Notes: generated from the letters alone by a model not told the origin. 64,000 nt of DNA from Pelagibacteraceae bacterium AG-359-E06 (GCA_003280495.1 QCET01000001.1:1-64000), one strand, 5' to 3'. Positions 31,344-42,147 are shown, counted from the stretch's first letter. Translations and numbers: made by a program.

Positions 31344-31963
31344 GCGCTAATCCTTTTCACACTATTTATTACGAAAACTTTCGAGGCTTTATTTGTAATA
31401 CTATCGTGTAACTCACAATTTATTTCCCAATATTTCTTTGCATCCAAAATTTCATTTTTATATTTTTCACCCTTCAACAAAATCAGTTTTTTAAATTTAA
31501 TGTTGCTTTTATGTAAAATATTTAAAAACGTTCCTAATGGCTTAAAAGCTCTTGCTGTAACTACACTGTAATTTTTATTGCGAACCATACTAACATCAGC
31601 ATTATGTATTTTGATATCAAGATCAAGCAATCTTATTGCTTCTTTAAGAAATTTGCACTTTTTTGGGCTCTTTTCCAATAAATTCACATGAAAATCGAGT
31701 TTTTTATCCACTTTTATTAAATCTAAAATAATGCCAGGTAAACCAGCACCAGTTCCAATATCTAATATATTTTCATCTTGATTGCTTATGTACTCGATAA
31801 TTTGAGCTGAGTCCTCATAATGTCTAATATATGCCTCTCGTTCGGTACTCTTAGAAATTAGAGACATTTTCTGATTATTATTCATCAAGCATTGATGGTA
31901 TTGGTACAATTTTCGAGATGTTTCACGTGAAACAAAGCTGTCTAGGTATTTTGAGCGAATCAT
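31340..31963 (-). CDS. rsmG: 16S rRNA (guanine527-N7)-methyltransferase RsmG
   Basis: NILDIGTGAGLPGIIL; VTARAFKPLGTFL; between mnmG and parA. Confidence 0.96.
   Translation of the reverse strand: MIRSKYLDSFVSRETSRKLYQYHQCLMNNNQKMSLISKSTEREAYIRHYEDSAQIIEYISNQDENILDIGTGAGLPGIILDLIKVDKKLDFHVNLLEKSPKKCKFLKEAIRLLDLDIKIHNADVSMVRNKNYSVVTARAFKPLGTFLNILHKSNIKFKKLILLKGEKYKNEILDAKKYWEINCELHDSITNKASKVFVINSVKRISA
31919..31934. promoter_or_regulatory. parS: parS centromere-like site
   Basis: Perfect palindrome TGTTTCACGTGAAACA, identical to the consensus bacterial parS, inside rsmG. Confidence 0.93.
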
Positions 31964-33823
31964 TTAAGCAGTGTGCTTAAATTTATATCTTTTAATATAA
32001 GTCAACAACAGGGTTATAGCTGCTGGGGTAATTCCTTCTATCCTTATAGCTTGACCTAATGTTGTGGGTTTAATTGATTTAAGCTTAGATTTTATCTCAT
32101 TAGATAGCCCGCTAATATCATCATAAACAAAATTGTCCGGTATTTTAATATTTTCGTCACTTCTGAAAGACTTGATGTCTGCTTCCTGCTTCTTGAAATA
32201 CCCAGAATAATGATATTCTGTCTCTATCGCCTCCACAGCTGCTTTTGAGTAATTTTTAAGCTCATAAATAGATCTTAACGATTGTAAATTTATGTTTTTA
32301 TATTTTAAAATATCTAAACCATTGCGTCTGACACCATCTTTAGAAATTTTAATATTATGTTTAGCAAATTCATTAGGACTAAAAGCTTTAGATGACAATT
32401 TATTCTTTAAAGAGTTTATTTCACACAATTTTTGTTTAAACTTGTTACTTCTTGACTCACTTAATATTTCAATTTGTTTCGCTAACGGTGACAATCTTAA
32501 ATCAGCATTGTCTGATCTTAACGTCAATCTATACTCAGCTCTCGAGGTAAACATACGATAAGGTTCACATACGCCTTTCGTAATAAGATCATCAATTAGT
32601 ACACCGATGTAAGCTTGAGAACGGTCTAATGTAAAAGAATTTTTTCCCTTAGAAGTTAGTCCAGCATTAATACCAGCAATAAGACCTTGTGCAGCTGCTT
32701 CCTCATAACCTGTGGTTCCGTTTATTTGCCCAGCAAGATATAGTGAGTTAATTTTCTTTAACTCTAGAGTTTTTTTTAACTCTCGTGGATCTACATAGTC
32801 ATATTCAATAGCGTAACCTGGTCGAAGCATTTTAACATCAGATAAACCATTGATTTTATTGAGAATCTCAGCTTGCACGTCTTCCGGCAGAGATGTAGAA
32901 ATTCCATTAGGGTATATCGTGTTATCATCCAGCCCTTCAGGTTCTAAAAAAATTTGGTGCCTTGATTTATCTTTAAATTTAACAATTTTGTCTTCTATTG
33001 ATGGACAATATCTCGGGCCTACGCTTTTAATGTTACCGGAGTACATCGCTGACTTTTTTAAATTCTTTGTAATGATATTGTGCACGTCATCATTTGTATA
33101 AGTAATGAAACAAGAAACTTGGTTAGCATTTGCATGGACTGTATCCGTACTGAAAAAATATGGTTCAATATCAGCTTTCTGTTCCTCTAAATTTGAAAAA
33201 TCAATTGTCCTCGCATCAAGCCTAGGTGGAGTACCAGTTTTAAGTCTCGAAATTTTTAAATCATAATTTTTCAGTTGTTCACTCAAACCTTTGGTTGGCT
33301 CCTCCCCGTGCCTTCCGCCTGGTTTCATCTCTTTACCAATATGCATAACTCCATTTAGGAATGTGCCTGTGGTTAAGACAATCTTTTTTGCTCTTAACTC
33401 TTTACCTGATTTTAAAATGACACCCTCAATACTGTTTTTGCTAAAAATAAATCTTTCAACCGGGTCATAAATTATGCATAAATTAGGCTGATTTTTTAAA
33501 GCTTTTAGCATGTATTGCTTATAAAGCTTTCTGTCAGATTGCGTTCTTGGACCTCTTACTGCCGGTCCTCTGCTACGATTTAGAAGTCTAAATTGAATAC
33601 CGGAAGCATCCGCGACTTTAGGCATAACACCATCAAACGCATCGATTTCTCTAACTAGATGTCCTTTGCCTAATCCTCCGATTGCAGGATTACAGGACAT
33701 TTCACCGATAGAATTTTCATTTGTAGTAACTAAAGCTGTTTGAGCTTGCAAACGCGCAGAAGCAGCAGCAGCCTCACAGCCTGCATGACCACCACCAATA
33801 ACTACAACATCAAAATTTAACAT
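31964..33823 (-). CDS. mnmG: tRNA uridine-5-carboxymethylaminomethyl modification enzyme MnmG
   Basis: [48 protein letters not shown]. Confidence 0.99.
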   Translation of the reverse strand: MLNFDVVVIGGGHAGCEAAAASARLQAQTALVTTNENSIGEMSCNPAIGGLGKGHLVREIDAFDGVMPKVADASGIQFRLLNRSRGPAVRGPRTQSDRKLYKQYMLKALKNQPNLCIIYDPVERFIFSKNSIEGVILKSGKELRAKKIVLTTGTFLNGVMHIGKEMKPGGRHGEEPTKGLSEQLKNYDLKISRLKTGTPPRLDARTIDFSNLEEQKADIEPYFFSTDTVHANANQVSCFITYTNDDVHNIITKNLKKSAMYSGNIKSVGPRYCPSIEDKIVKFKDKSRHQIFLEPEGLDDNTIYPNGISTSLPEDVQAEILNKINGLSDVKMLRPGYAIEYDYVDPRELKKTLELKKINSLYLAGQINGTTGYEEAAAQGLIAGINAGLTSKGKNSFTLDRSQAYIGVLIDDLITKGVCEPYRMFTSRAEYRLTLRSDNADLRLSPLAKQIEILSESRSNKFKQKLCEINSLKNKLSSKAFSPNEFAKHNIKISKDGVRRNGLDILKYKNINLQSLRSIYELKNYSKAAVEAIETEYHYSGYFKKQEADIKSFRSDENIKIPDNFVYDDISGLSNEIKSKLKSIKPTTLGQAIRIEGITPAAITLLLTYIKRYKFKHTA

Positions 33824-33943
33824 AAATGGAATGTAATACTCTTTTGTAATAAAGCAATAAGCTTGAAATAATAAGCCTTTTTTAAGGTATTATAGTATCT
33901 TAAGATTTACATAATTTGGGGTATTCTATAAAAAAACGATAAA

Positions 33944-35683
33944 ATGAACATCTTGAGATATTTTATATTTTTGCTTTATCTAATTATTGCAATTCGGGTT
34001 AATGCTGCTGACGTAGAAATTTCAGGTACTCAAGCGACTAGAGAGGACCTCCAAGACAGTTCTACTCTAACTATCAGTGGTACACTTGATGGCGATCTAA
34101 ACAATATTGTTCGAGGATATATTGCTGCTGGAAATGAAATTGATAATGCTACGGTGGTTGTAGAGTCTGGTGGAGTTATTCAAGGTAAAAGCAACGCTAT
34201 AATGGGGAGAGAGACAAGTGGTTTGACTGTAACTAACTCCGGAACCATTGAAGCGACTTCATCTAAAGCAATTCAACTACAAGACTCTCAAAATGCTACT
34301 ATTACAAATAAATCTGGAGGTTTAATATTTGCCGATACAAATGCAATTGTACAACAATCTGTTGGGACTGAGGATGCTACTGGTGCATCAATTACTAATG
34401 CAGGCACAATTTATAGTGTGGAGAATAGAGCTATATATTTTTATGATGGAGCAACAGATGCAACTTTTACAAATGAGTCTGGTGGAATTATTTACAACAC
34501 ATCAACATTTGCAACAGTACAAATAGATACAAATTCAACATTAGTTAACAGCGGGACTATAGATAATAGAAACAGCCCCTCCAATGCAGGTATAGCAATA
34601 GTAGGTAACAACAACACTATTACACTTAAAGATAAAAGTATTCTAGTTGGAAAAATTGATGGTGGATCTACTACTGGCAACACTTTGAAATTTCAACACG
34701 GTGTAGGTCAAGGTTACTACTATGAAACTGAAGGAAGTTTTACATTACAAGATCTTGATGGTAACCAAGTCGTGAAAGGATCTGCTGGATCGGTCGGTCA
34801 AGGTGGTAATGAAACATTAGACGAAATTTTAAGTTACAAATCTCTAAACATAAGAAATTTTTTTATTAAACATAAAGAAAAGAAAAAATTAAATACTAAC
34901 AACGCTTGGGGAGAAACCTACACTACTTTATTAAACAGGAATGGACATGCCGCAAATTTAGCATTGGAGTATGATTTATACAATTTGGGTGTTAATCTTA
35001 TTTCTCCACTTACAAATTCAGATTTTATAATTGCCTTTGAAACCGGTATTCAAGAATTTGAAAAGGATCACAAAATTACATACCAAAATATTTCATCAGG
35101 AGTTTACCTACCAAATAATAAAAATTTATTTAATTTGGATACATTTATTGTAGGTGGCATTACCCTAAAAGATAGTGAAAGAACAATTTTGACAAACACC
35201 ACAACATCAGGAAAACTAGATATAGACAGTAATTACCAGACATATGAATTACATTCTGGTATAACTAAGACTAATTCTAATCTTATCCCTGATGTTGGTT
35301 TAGCTGGAAGTTTTTCAATCACTCCAAGTTATGACGAAAGTAAATATTATTCATGGAGGAACAGAAAAGTAGGAAATGTATCCATTTTTTTTTCTGATAA
35401 ATACAAATTCATAAATAACAATAATAACTACCTTAATTTAGGTTGGACTTTAGACTTAAGAAGCTTAATAGGAGATAAATCTCAAATTTACTCTGTGAAT
35501 GGCACTAGCGCTACATATAAACAAGATAATGCATTAAGAAAAGAAATATCACTTGTTGCAAATCTCGATTATGAGAAAAAAATTAATAACAATGGCAAAT
35601 TTGCATTTGGTTTGGTTGCGAAGAGCACAAGTCAAGACGTAAAAAGTCTAAGCGGTAATTTAAGTTTTGAATTAAAGTTTTAA
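33944..35683 (+). CDS. Predicted autotransporter-like outer-membrane protein
   Basis: Signal peptide; repeated passenger units (TVTNSGTIEA, ATITNKSGGLIF, ASITNAGTIYS, ATFTNESGGIIY, TLVNSGTIDN); barrel-like C-terminus ending NLSFELKF. Confidence 0.75.
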   Translation: MNILRYFIFLLYLIIAIRVNAADVEISGTQATREDLQDSSTLTISGTLDGDLNNIVRGYIAAGNEIDNATVVVESGGVIQGKSNAIMGRETSGLTVTNSGTIEATSSKAIQLQDSQNATITNKSGGLIFADTNAIVQQSVGTEDATGASITNAGTIYSVENRAIYFYDGATDATFTNESGGIIYNTSTFATVQIDTNSTLVNSGTIDNRNSPSNAGIAIVGNNNTITLKDKSILVGKIDGGSTTGNTLKFQHGVGQGYYYETEGSFTLQDLDGNQVVKGSAGSVGQGGNETLDEILSYKSLNIRNFFIKHKEKKKLNTNNAWGETYTTLLNRNGHAANLALEYDLYNLGVNLISPLTNSDFIIAFETGIQEFEKDHKITYQNISSGVYLPNNKNLFNLDTFIVGGITLKDSERTILTNTTTSGKLDIDSNYQTYELHSGITKTNSNLIPDVGLAGSFSITPSYDESKYYSWRNRKVGNVSIFFSDKYKFINNNNNYLNLGWTLDLRSLIGDKSQIYSVNGTSATYKQDNALRKEISLVANLDYEKKINNNGKFAFGLVAKSTSQDVKSLSGNLSFELKF

Positions 35684-35700
35684 TTATTATTAAAATTAAT

Positions 35701-35805
35701 TTAAAGTATAGATAGCACTACCAAAACAATTAATATAACCACAACTGCACAAGGTAAAACTCTCTTAATATATATCTCTTTAATTTTATTTAAATTTGTT
35801 CCCAT
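35701..35805 (-). CDS. Putative 34-aa single-TM small protein
   Basis: Manual translation MGTNLNKIKEIYIKRVLPCAVVVILIVLVVLSIL*; 16 nt downstream of mnmE on the same strand. Confidence 0.3.
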   Translation of the reverse strand: MGTNLNKIKEIYIKRVLPCAVVVILIVLVVLSIL

Positions 35806-35821
35806 TTTTAATAATAGATAG

Positions 35822-37159
35822 CTATTTTCCTATACAAAAATCCTGAAAAATCTTACCCAAAATCTCTTCAACTCCTATAAATCCTACAATGTGACCTAGA
35901 TTGTTTGAAGCTAATCGTAAATCTTCAGCCGACTTTTCTGGATCCTTTATTGTATCAACTTTTAAAAAACCGTGAAGGCTTTGTGAACAGTTTTTTAATA
36001 AATCACGATGTCTTGCTCTTGATATTAAAGTTGTTGACTGAACTATATTTAATCCAGCTACTACTTTTTTTAATACTTTATTAAGCTTATCAATCCCGTC
36101 ATTATTTTTTATAGAAATTTCAATACAATCTTTTATTTTAAATGATTTTAGGGCTTTCATAATTGGTTTGGCATTGTAGTTCTTCTTATCTTTTTTATTT
36201 ATTACAACGAGCGTTTTTGAGCTTATAAGTGATTTAATATTTTCCGGTATTTTATTTTGAGAGCCATCTAACATTACAACATCCAAGTTAGACTCTTTAC
36301 TTGCAGATAATGCTAACTCGACACCTGTTTTTTCCACCTTATTTTTTGCTTTTCGAATTCCAGCAGTGTCCGTTAATATAACTGGATAATTATTTATTTG
36401 ATATTTGATTTCTATAATGTCTCTGGTAGTTCCCTTCATGCTTGAAACGATTGCAGCTTGACGTTTGATTAACATATTTAAGAAACTAGATTTTCCTACG
36501 TTTGGTGGACCGATAATTGCAATTTTATACCCATCCCTTATTACTTCTCCCATACTATCATCCAGCATCACGTCTATCTCTTTTAATATATTTTTAATTT
36601 TTGAATTATTATTTTTCAGTATATCGATTGGCAAATCCTCATCAGTAAAATCTATGGAAGCTTCGATCTTACTTAAAACATCTAAAATTGTCTCTCTCCA
36701 TTCCATAAATTTTGGTGAACTATTTTTTAGTCTTAAAGCTTGAACTCTTTGTGCTTCAGTTTCTGCATGCAATAAATCAGCTATACACTCAGCTTCATAT
36801 AAATTTATTTTATTGTTTTGTAATGCAGTTTTCGTGAACTCCCCCGGTTCTGCTAATCTACAATCACTTCTTAGATCTAGTTCATCCATAAGTTTTTCAA
36901 CAACTGCTTTACTTCCGTGTGTATGCATTTCAACAACATGGTCTCCCGTGTAACTTTGCTCTTCTGGATACCAAATCATTATACCTTCATCTATTAAATC
37001 TCCATTTTGATCATAAAATTTTTTTAAGAGAGCTGTTCTGGGTTCATCTATTACACCTCTTGAAATTTGATTAGCAATTTGTAAAGCATTTTTACCTGAT
37101 AGACGTACTACTGCTATACCGGAAATTCCTGGCGGTGTTGATAATGCATAAAAATTCAT
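35822..37159 (-). CDS. mnmE: tRNA modification GTPase MnmE
   Basis: GISGIAVVRLSGKNA; GPPNVGKSSFLN; DTAGIR; C-terminal FCIGK. Confidence 0.98.
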   Translation of the reverse strand: MNFYALSTPPGISGIAVVRLSGKNALQIANQISRGVIDEPRTALLKKFYDQNGDLIDEGIMIWYPEEQSYTGDHVVEMHTHGSKAVVEKLMDELDLRSDCRLAEPGEFTKTALQNNKINLYEAECIADLLHAETEAQRVQALRLKNSSPKFMEWRETILDVLSKIEASIDFTDEDLPIDILKNNNSKIKNILKEIDVMLDDSMGEVIRDGYKIAIIGPPNVGKSSFLNMLIKRQAAIVSSMKGTTRDIIEIKYQINNYPVILTDTAGIRKAKNKVEKTGVELALSASKESNLDVVMLDGSQNKIPENIKSLISSKTLVVINKKDKKNYNAKPIMKALKSFKIKDCIEISIKNNDGIDKLNKVLKKVVAGLNIVQSTTLISRARHRDLLKNCSQSLHGFLKVDTIKDPEKSAEDLRLASNNLGHIVGFIGVEEILGKIFQDFCIGK

Positions 37160-37177
37160 GATAGGGTTATAACAAAA

Positions 37178-37450
37178 ATGAAATTAAAAGGAACAACTCT
37201 ACAAATAAAAGTCTGGAAATACCTAAAAACCATACCTAGGGGTCAAATAAGAACCTATAAACAAGTTGCGATTGCTATAAAAAAACCAAAAGCAATTAGA
37301 GCTGTAGCAAATGCAGTTGGTAAAAATCCATATCCTATTGTAATACCCTGCCACAGAGTAATCAGATCTGATGGAAAACTAGGTGGCTACTCTGGGCCAG
37401 GAGGATTAAAACTAAAAAAGAAATTACTTAAGAAGGAATTAAAAGTTTAG
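37178..37450 (+). CDS. Stand-alone methylguanine-DNA methyltransferase catalytic domain (MGMT/Ogt-like)
   Basis: 90 aa; FQ-like TTLQIKVWKYLKTIPRGQIRTYKQVA, intact PCHRVI. Confidence 0.88.
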   Translation: MKLKGTTLQIKVWKYLKTIPRGQIRTYKQVAIAIKKPKAIRAVANAVGKNPYPIVIPCHRVIRSDGKLGGYSGPGGLKLKKKLLKKELKV

Positions 37451-38518
37451 TCCCTTATCTGCTACTTTGATTAATTCTCTTTTTAATTCAGGCAAAGTAT
37501 CCAGTCCATTAAAAAATTTTTTTCTTCCTCTTGAAAAATTTTTGTTTTTAAATTTAAAAGACCGTCTTATTAAATCTATTGATGATGCAAAAACAAAATT
37601 ATTAAGTTTACACTTTTTATCAAATTCTTTTAATATCGAGTAATCATTCAATTTATAACCATATTTAATTTTACTTTTATAAATTTTTGTTAAATTATTT
37701 ATATCTCTAACGGTCATATTCCAGCCTTGTCCAGCGATTGGATGTATTCGGTGAGCAATATCTCCAACATAAATTTCATTGTTTTTAAATGTGGAATTTA
37801 AAAATTGAAATTTTAAATCATAACTTTCAACGTCTGAAAACACTTTTATATTTTTAATAAATTGGAAATTTTTACTTAAATACTTTTCTAAAACGTTTTT
37901 ATCATCTAACGTTTTGATTAATTCTGACTTTTCATTAATTGAAAAGACGACAGATGTTGTATTTGAATTTAACGGAAGAAATGCTATTGGGCCTTCCTCC
38001 AAAAATATTTGTCTTGCACAAAAATTTAAAGTTTTAGAATGACTGATTAAGAAAGTGAAAGCTTTTTCGTGATAATTCCATTTTAATTTTTTATTTGGAG
38101 ATGAAACAGTATTAAGTGTTAGTGAACTGTCTTGTGGTTTTGTTTTTGAAATTTTTATTTCTTTATTGAGTGATTGATCTAAAATTTTATCCAAATCACT
38201 CTTCAGAATTATATGGGATAAAGGTTGTTTTTCTGTCTTATTATAAAAAATAACATCTTCTCTACCACTATACTTATTTTCGTATAACTTAATCGCGTGA
38301 ACAGGATTAGCCTTTTTTATTACCTGAATACCGTTTTGTTCCAAGATATTAGCCGTATTGTTGCTTATGGATATAGTTGCATGGCTCACTGGTTTATTTT
38401 TTCTTTCATTTACGATTAAAACTGGCTCTATTTTTAGATTTTTAAACATAATAGCGGCCAGTTTTGCAGTAATTCCGTCTCCTATAATTGCAATCTTACC
38501 AAAAAAGTTGTTTTTCAT
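37439..38518 (-). CDS. UbiH/UbiF-family FAD-dependent monooxygenase (divergent)
   Basis: IYVGDIAHRIHPIAGQGWNMTVRDI motif; N-terminal FAD-binding region. Confidence 0.8.
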   Translation of the reverse strand: MKNNFFGKIAIIGDGITAKLAAIMFKNLKIEPVLIVNERKNKPVSHATISISNNTANILEQNGIQVIKKANPVHAIKLYENKYSGREDVIFYNKTEKQPLSHIILKSDLDKILDQSLNKEIKISKTKPQDSSLTLNTVSSPNKKLKWNYHEKAFTFLISHSKTLNFCARQIFLEEGPIAFLPLNSNTTSVVFSINEKSELIKTLDDKNVLEKYLSKNFQFIKNIKVFSDVESYDLKFQFLNSTFKNNEIYVGDIAHRIHPIAGQGWNMTVRDINNLTKIYKSKIKYGYKLNDYSILKEFDKKCKLNNFVFASSIDLIRRSFKFKNKNFSRGRKKFFNGLDTLPELKRELIKVADKGLNF

Positions 38519-38580
38519 TTTTTATCAATTGTACAAAAAATGTTAAAAAGTAATAGATAATGATTCGTTAAAATTTAAAT

Positions 38581-40710
38581 ATGATGAACAAATTACTTAG
38601 TTTTTTGAAACTGCGACTGATTGAAACCATAGGAATAATAACAATTCTATGTTCATTCATATATATTTTTACCTTAGCAAATTATTCTGCTGATAATTCG
38701 CTGTTAATATTTACGAACCAAAACATAAATATACTGTTCTCAAACTACCTGTATTCACTTTCGGATTTCTTACTTCAAGCATTCGGAATAACTTCATTTT
38801 TAATATTTGGAAACTTATTTTTTTGGGGATTGTTATTGATTTTTAAAAAAAAGATTACAAATTTTAGTTTTAAAATTTTTTTTGTTACATTGTATCTAAT
38901 ATTTGGATCATTATTTTTTAAGTTATTTGGTGACAGTAGTTTTTGGTTGCCAGATAATGGATATGGTGGCTTTTTAGGAAAATATTTAATGAGTCTGATA
39001 CCAATAGAGCTTTATCAATTCAAAACTGAAATTTCGTATACCTGTTTAGCAATAGGAATTTCTTTTTTCTTTCTCAGCCTTGGGTTAACATTTATGAACT
39101 GGATGAACTTAATTAAAACTTTTTCTAGTATAATTATTAGTTTTGTTTCTAGAATTTTTAAGAAAAGGAAAAAGGAGTCCCCTGATATTGTTGAAGACCT
39201 TGGTCTTTCTGAGGAGGTTCCATCTATAAACAAAAGTTTTAAACCAAACACATCAGAGGCTCAAGCTAGCTTGAATCTTAATGATAGTTTTGACGAACAA
39301 ACAGACTTTACAAAATTTGAGTACAAACTACCTTTAAAATCTTTCTTAAATGAACCAGAAGAAAATAAAATTCAGAAAGAACTTACAGAAACATATGAGA
39401 AGCAATCAAAATTTTTAGAAGAAACATTACTAGATTTCGGTATTATGGGGAAAATAAAAAGAGTAAGCCCTGGACCCGTAGTAACGCTTTATGAACTTGA
39501 ACCTGCCGCAGGTATAAAAACTTCAAAAATTATTAATTTATCCGATGATATTGCAAGAAGCACAAGTTCTATATCTACTAGAATAGCGACTGTTCCTGGA
39601 AAAAATACAATTGGTATTGAAATACCCAATAAATTTATTGAGCCAGTTAATTATAAAGAAATAATCAATAGCAAAGAATTTAATAACAAAGAGATCAGAC
39701 TTCCAATAACCTTGGGCAAAAGTATATCTGGTTACCCAATTATTGGGGACTTAGCTTCAATGCCGCATTTATTAATAGCGGGTACGACTGGATCGGGAAA
39801 ATCAGTTTGTATTAACACCTTAATATTATCAATTTTATATAAGCATAAACCAGAAGATTGTAAGTTAATTTTAATTGATCCAAAAATGCTTGAGCTATCA
39901 GTTTACCAGGGGATACCTCACTTGTTGTCACCAGTGATTACGGAACCAAAAAAAGCTAAGTCAGCTTTAAAATGGACAGTAAATGAGATGGAAAATAGAT
40001 ACCGACAAATGACTGAAGAAGGTGTGAGAAATATATCTAGTTATAATGATAAAGCCAGAAAAGAAGGAAAGAAAGTAATGCCTTATATTGTTGTAGTAGT
40101 TGATGAAATGGCAGACCTGATGCTTTCATCTGGTAAAGAAATCGAGAGTTACATTCAAAGATTAGCTCAAATGGCAAGAGCAGCAGGTGTTCATATAATC
40201 ATGGCAACGCAAAGACCAAGTGTAGATGTCATTACCGGAACAATAAAAGCAAATTTCCCCACAAGAATTTCTTTTCAAGTTACTTCAAAAATAGATAGTA
40301 GAACTATTTTAGGCGAACAAGGAGCTGAGCTTTTACTCGGGAAAGGAGACATGCTATTTATGTCCTCCGCAAGTAGAACTATAAGAATTCACGGTCCTTT
40401 CGTTTCAGATAGAGAAATTGAGAAAATTTCGACATTTTTAAGATCTCAAGGGTCACCAGAGTACATTGATGATATTACTAAAATGCAAACTGATGAAAAA
40501 GAAGATAGCAATGCAGCTTCAAAAGAAAAAGATGAGTTATTCAGCCAAGCAGTTAGTTTGATTAAATCAGAAGGCAAAGCTTCAACAAGTTTTTTACAAA
40601 GAAAATTGCAAATAGGTTATAATAGAGCTGCTAGAATTATAGATCAGATGGAAGAAGCAAAGATAATAAGCCCAGCTAACCATACAGGCAAGCGTGAAAT
40701 ATATACTTAA
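38581..40710 (+). CDS. ftsK: DNA translocase FtsK
   Basis: Four N-terminal TMs; LIAGTTGSGKSVCINTLILSILY; VVVDEMADLM; C-terminal gamma domain. Confidence 0.98.
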   Translation: MMNKLLSFLKLRLIETIGIITILCSFIYIFTLANYSADNSLLIFTNQNINILFSNYLYSLSDFLLQAFGITSFLIFGNLFFWGLLLIFKKKITNFSFKIFFVTLYLIFGSLFFKLFGDSSFWLPDNGYGGFLGKYLMSLIPIELYQFKTEISYTCLAIGISFFFLSLGLTFMNWMNLIKTFSSIIISFVSRIFKKRKKESPDIVEDLGLSEEVPSINKSFKPNTSEAQASLNLNDSFDEQTDFTKFEYKLPLKSFLNEPEENKIQKELTETYEKQSKFLEETLLDFGIMGKIKRVSPGPVVTLYELEPAAGIKTSKIINLSDDIARSTSSISTRIATVPGKNTIGIEIPNKFIEPVNYKEIINSKEFNNKEIRLPITLGKSISGYPIIGDLASMPHLLIAGTTGSGKSVCINTLILSILYKHKPEDCKLILIDPKMLELSVYQGIPHLLSPVITEPKKAKSALKWTVNEMENRYRQMTEEGVRNISSYNDKARKEGKKVMPYIVVVVDEMADLMLSSGKEIESYIQRLAQMARAAGVHIIMATQRPSVDVITGTIKANFPTRISFQVTSKIDSRTILGEQGAELLLGKGDMLFMSSASRTIRIHGPFVSDREIEKISTFLRSQGSPEYIDDITKMQTDEKEDSNAASKEKDELFSQAVSLIKSEGKASTSFLQRKLQIGYNRAARIIDQMEEAKIISPANHTGKREIYT

Positions 40711-41267
40711 TGAAAAAATATTTAAGTATCTTTTTTTTCATTTTATTTTTTACAACAACATCACACAGTAAAATTATAGACAACATTGCAAAAAATCTAA
40801 TGGAGACTGAAAATATTAGTTTTATATTTTCTCAAAAAACTGGTGAAATAGTTGAGGAGGGTACTTGTATTATTGTTTTTCCAAAAAAAATGAAATGCAC
40901 CTATATTAGTGATGATGGAAAAGAGTTTTACGTGAAAAATAATGATGCCGCGATCATCAAACATAAATACAAAATTAAATACAATTACCGAATAACTAAT
41001 ACACCGTTCAACGTAATTTTGGATAAAAATCTTTTGCTTGATAAGATTTACCAAGTAAATAATGTAACAGTTGTTGGTGATGATATTATTGCGCAAATTT
41101 CACTACCTAACGGCAATGACTTAAAAGTTATATTTGATCAAAACTCTAAAAACTTAAAAGGTTGGGAAACAACTAGTATGGACCAAAAAAAAGTTGTTTT
41201 TAGAATAAATGAAGTTAAAAGAAACTTAATAATTAACGAGTCTTTTAATATTCCAGACTATAATTAA
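40710..41267 (+). CDS. lolA: Outer-membrane lipoprotein carrier protein LolA-like
   Basis: Signal peptide; ENISFIFSQKTGEIVEEGTCIIVFPKKMKC; follows ftsK. Confidence 0.85.
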   Translation: MKKYLSIFFFILFFTTTSHSKIIDNIAKNLMETENISFIFSQKTGEIVEEGTCIIVFPKKMKCTYISDDGKEFYVKNNDAAIIKHKYKIKYNYRITNTPFNVILDKNLLLDKIYQVNNVTVVGDDIIAQISLPNGNDLKVIFDQNSKNLKGWETTSMDQKKVVFRINEVKRNLIINESFNIPDYN

Positions 41268-41770
41268 ACTACTTTTATATTTTCTTTTTTAAAAATATTC
41301 ATACCTCTAGCAATATAATTTCTAAGCGCATTAGGATGATCTAGCGTACAAGTATGAACCCAAACTCTTTTAGGATTATGACTCCAAGCATTTTTAAGAG
41401 CATGAGATAACAAATATCCTCCCAGCTTTTTCCCAAAAAATTTTTTAAAAATACCAAAATATGTCAATTCAACTTCACCTTTGTCAGAATGATTTAAATA
41501 CTCATAATAACCTGCAGGTTCATCACCAACATAGGCGGTATAAAATTTTAATTTTTCACTACTTAAATAATTTTTCCACTGTTCAACAGACCAAAATAAT
41601 CGGTCTTTCCAATGAAAATCTTCGCCGATCTTTTGATATAAAAATTTACAGAATGCAGGATCTTCTTTGCCAATTTCTTCTACCTTTAAATTAAAAATGC
41701 CACACTCTACAGGCATAAGATCATTTTTAGATTGCATTTCTAGAAAATATCTTTGGACGTTCTCTGGCAT
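41264..41770 (-). CDS. GNAT-family N-acetyltransferase
   Basis: AYVGDEPAGYYEYL...GKKLGGYLLSHALKNAW...VHTCTLDHPNAL. Confidence 0.85.
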   Translation of the reverse strand: MPENVQRYFLEMQSKNDLMPVECGIFNLKVEEIGKEDPAFCKFLYQKIGEDFHWKDRLFWSVEQWKNYLSSEKLKFYTAYVGDEPAGYYEYLNHSDKGEVELTYFGIFKKFFGKKLGGYLLSHALKNAWSHNPKRVWVHTCTLDHPNALRNYIARGMNIFKKENIKVV

Positions 41771-42147
41771 TAATTTTTTCTCAAACCTCGTAGTCCCAAA
41801 GCTTCTCCTCCCATCACATGCAGATGAAAATGAGGAACCTCTTGCGAACCATCTGATCCTGTATTTGCTAAAGCTCTAAATCCTTTTCCACCTTTGCTTT
41901 CAGAAACACCGGTTATTTTGAAAACTTCGCTTACCGCTTTCGTAAAGCCTATTATTTCTTCTTCAGATGCATTAGTACAAAAATCATCAATGTCTTTATA
42001 AGCTCCTTTTGGAATCACGAGTACATGTATCTTGGCTTGAGGACTAATATCATTAAATGCCAAGCTATGTTCGTTCTCAAATACTTTATCACAAGGTATT
42101 TCACCTCTAAGTATCTTTGCAAAAATATTATCTTTGTCGTAACTCAT
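41770..42147 (-). CDS. HIT-family protein (HinT-like)
   Basis: NIFAKILRGEIPCDKVFE, QEVPHFHLHVMGG. Confidence 0.95.
   Translation of the reverse strand: MSYDKDNIFAKILRGEIPCDKVFENEHSLAFNDISPQAKIHVLVIPKGAYKDIDDFCTNASEEEIIGFTKAVSEVFKITGVSESKGGKGFRALANTGSDGSQEVPHFHLHVMGGEALGLRGLRKN

Noticed and set aside
33824-33943. Short hairpins (GCTT/AAGC, CCTT/AAGG) in the mnmG/autotransporter gap as a possible RNA element
   Set aside because: Stems of about 4 bp in AT-rich sequence are expected by chance; no conserved motif recognised.
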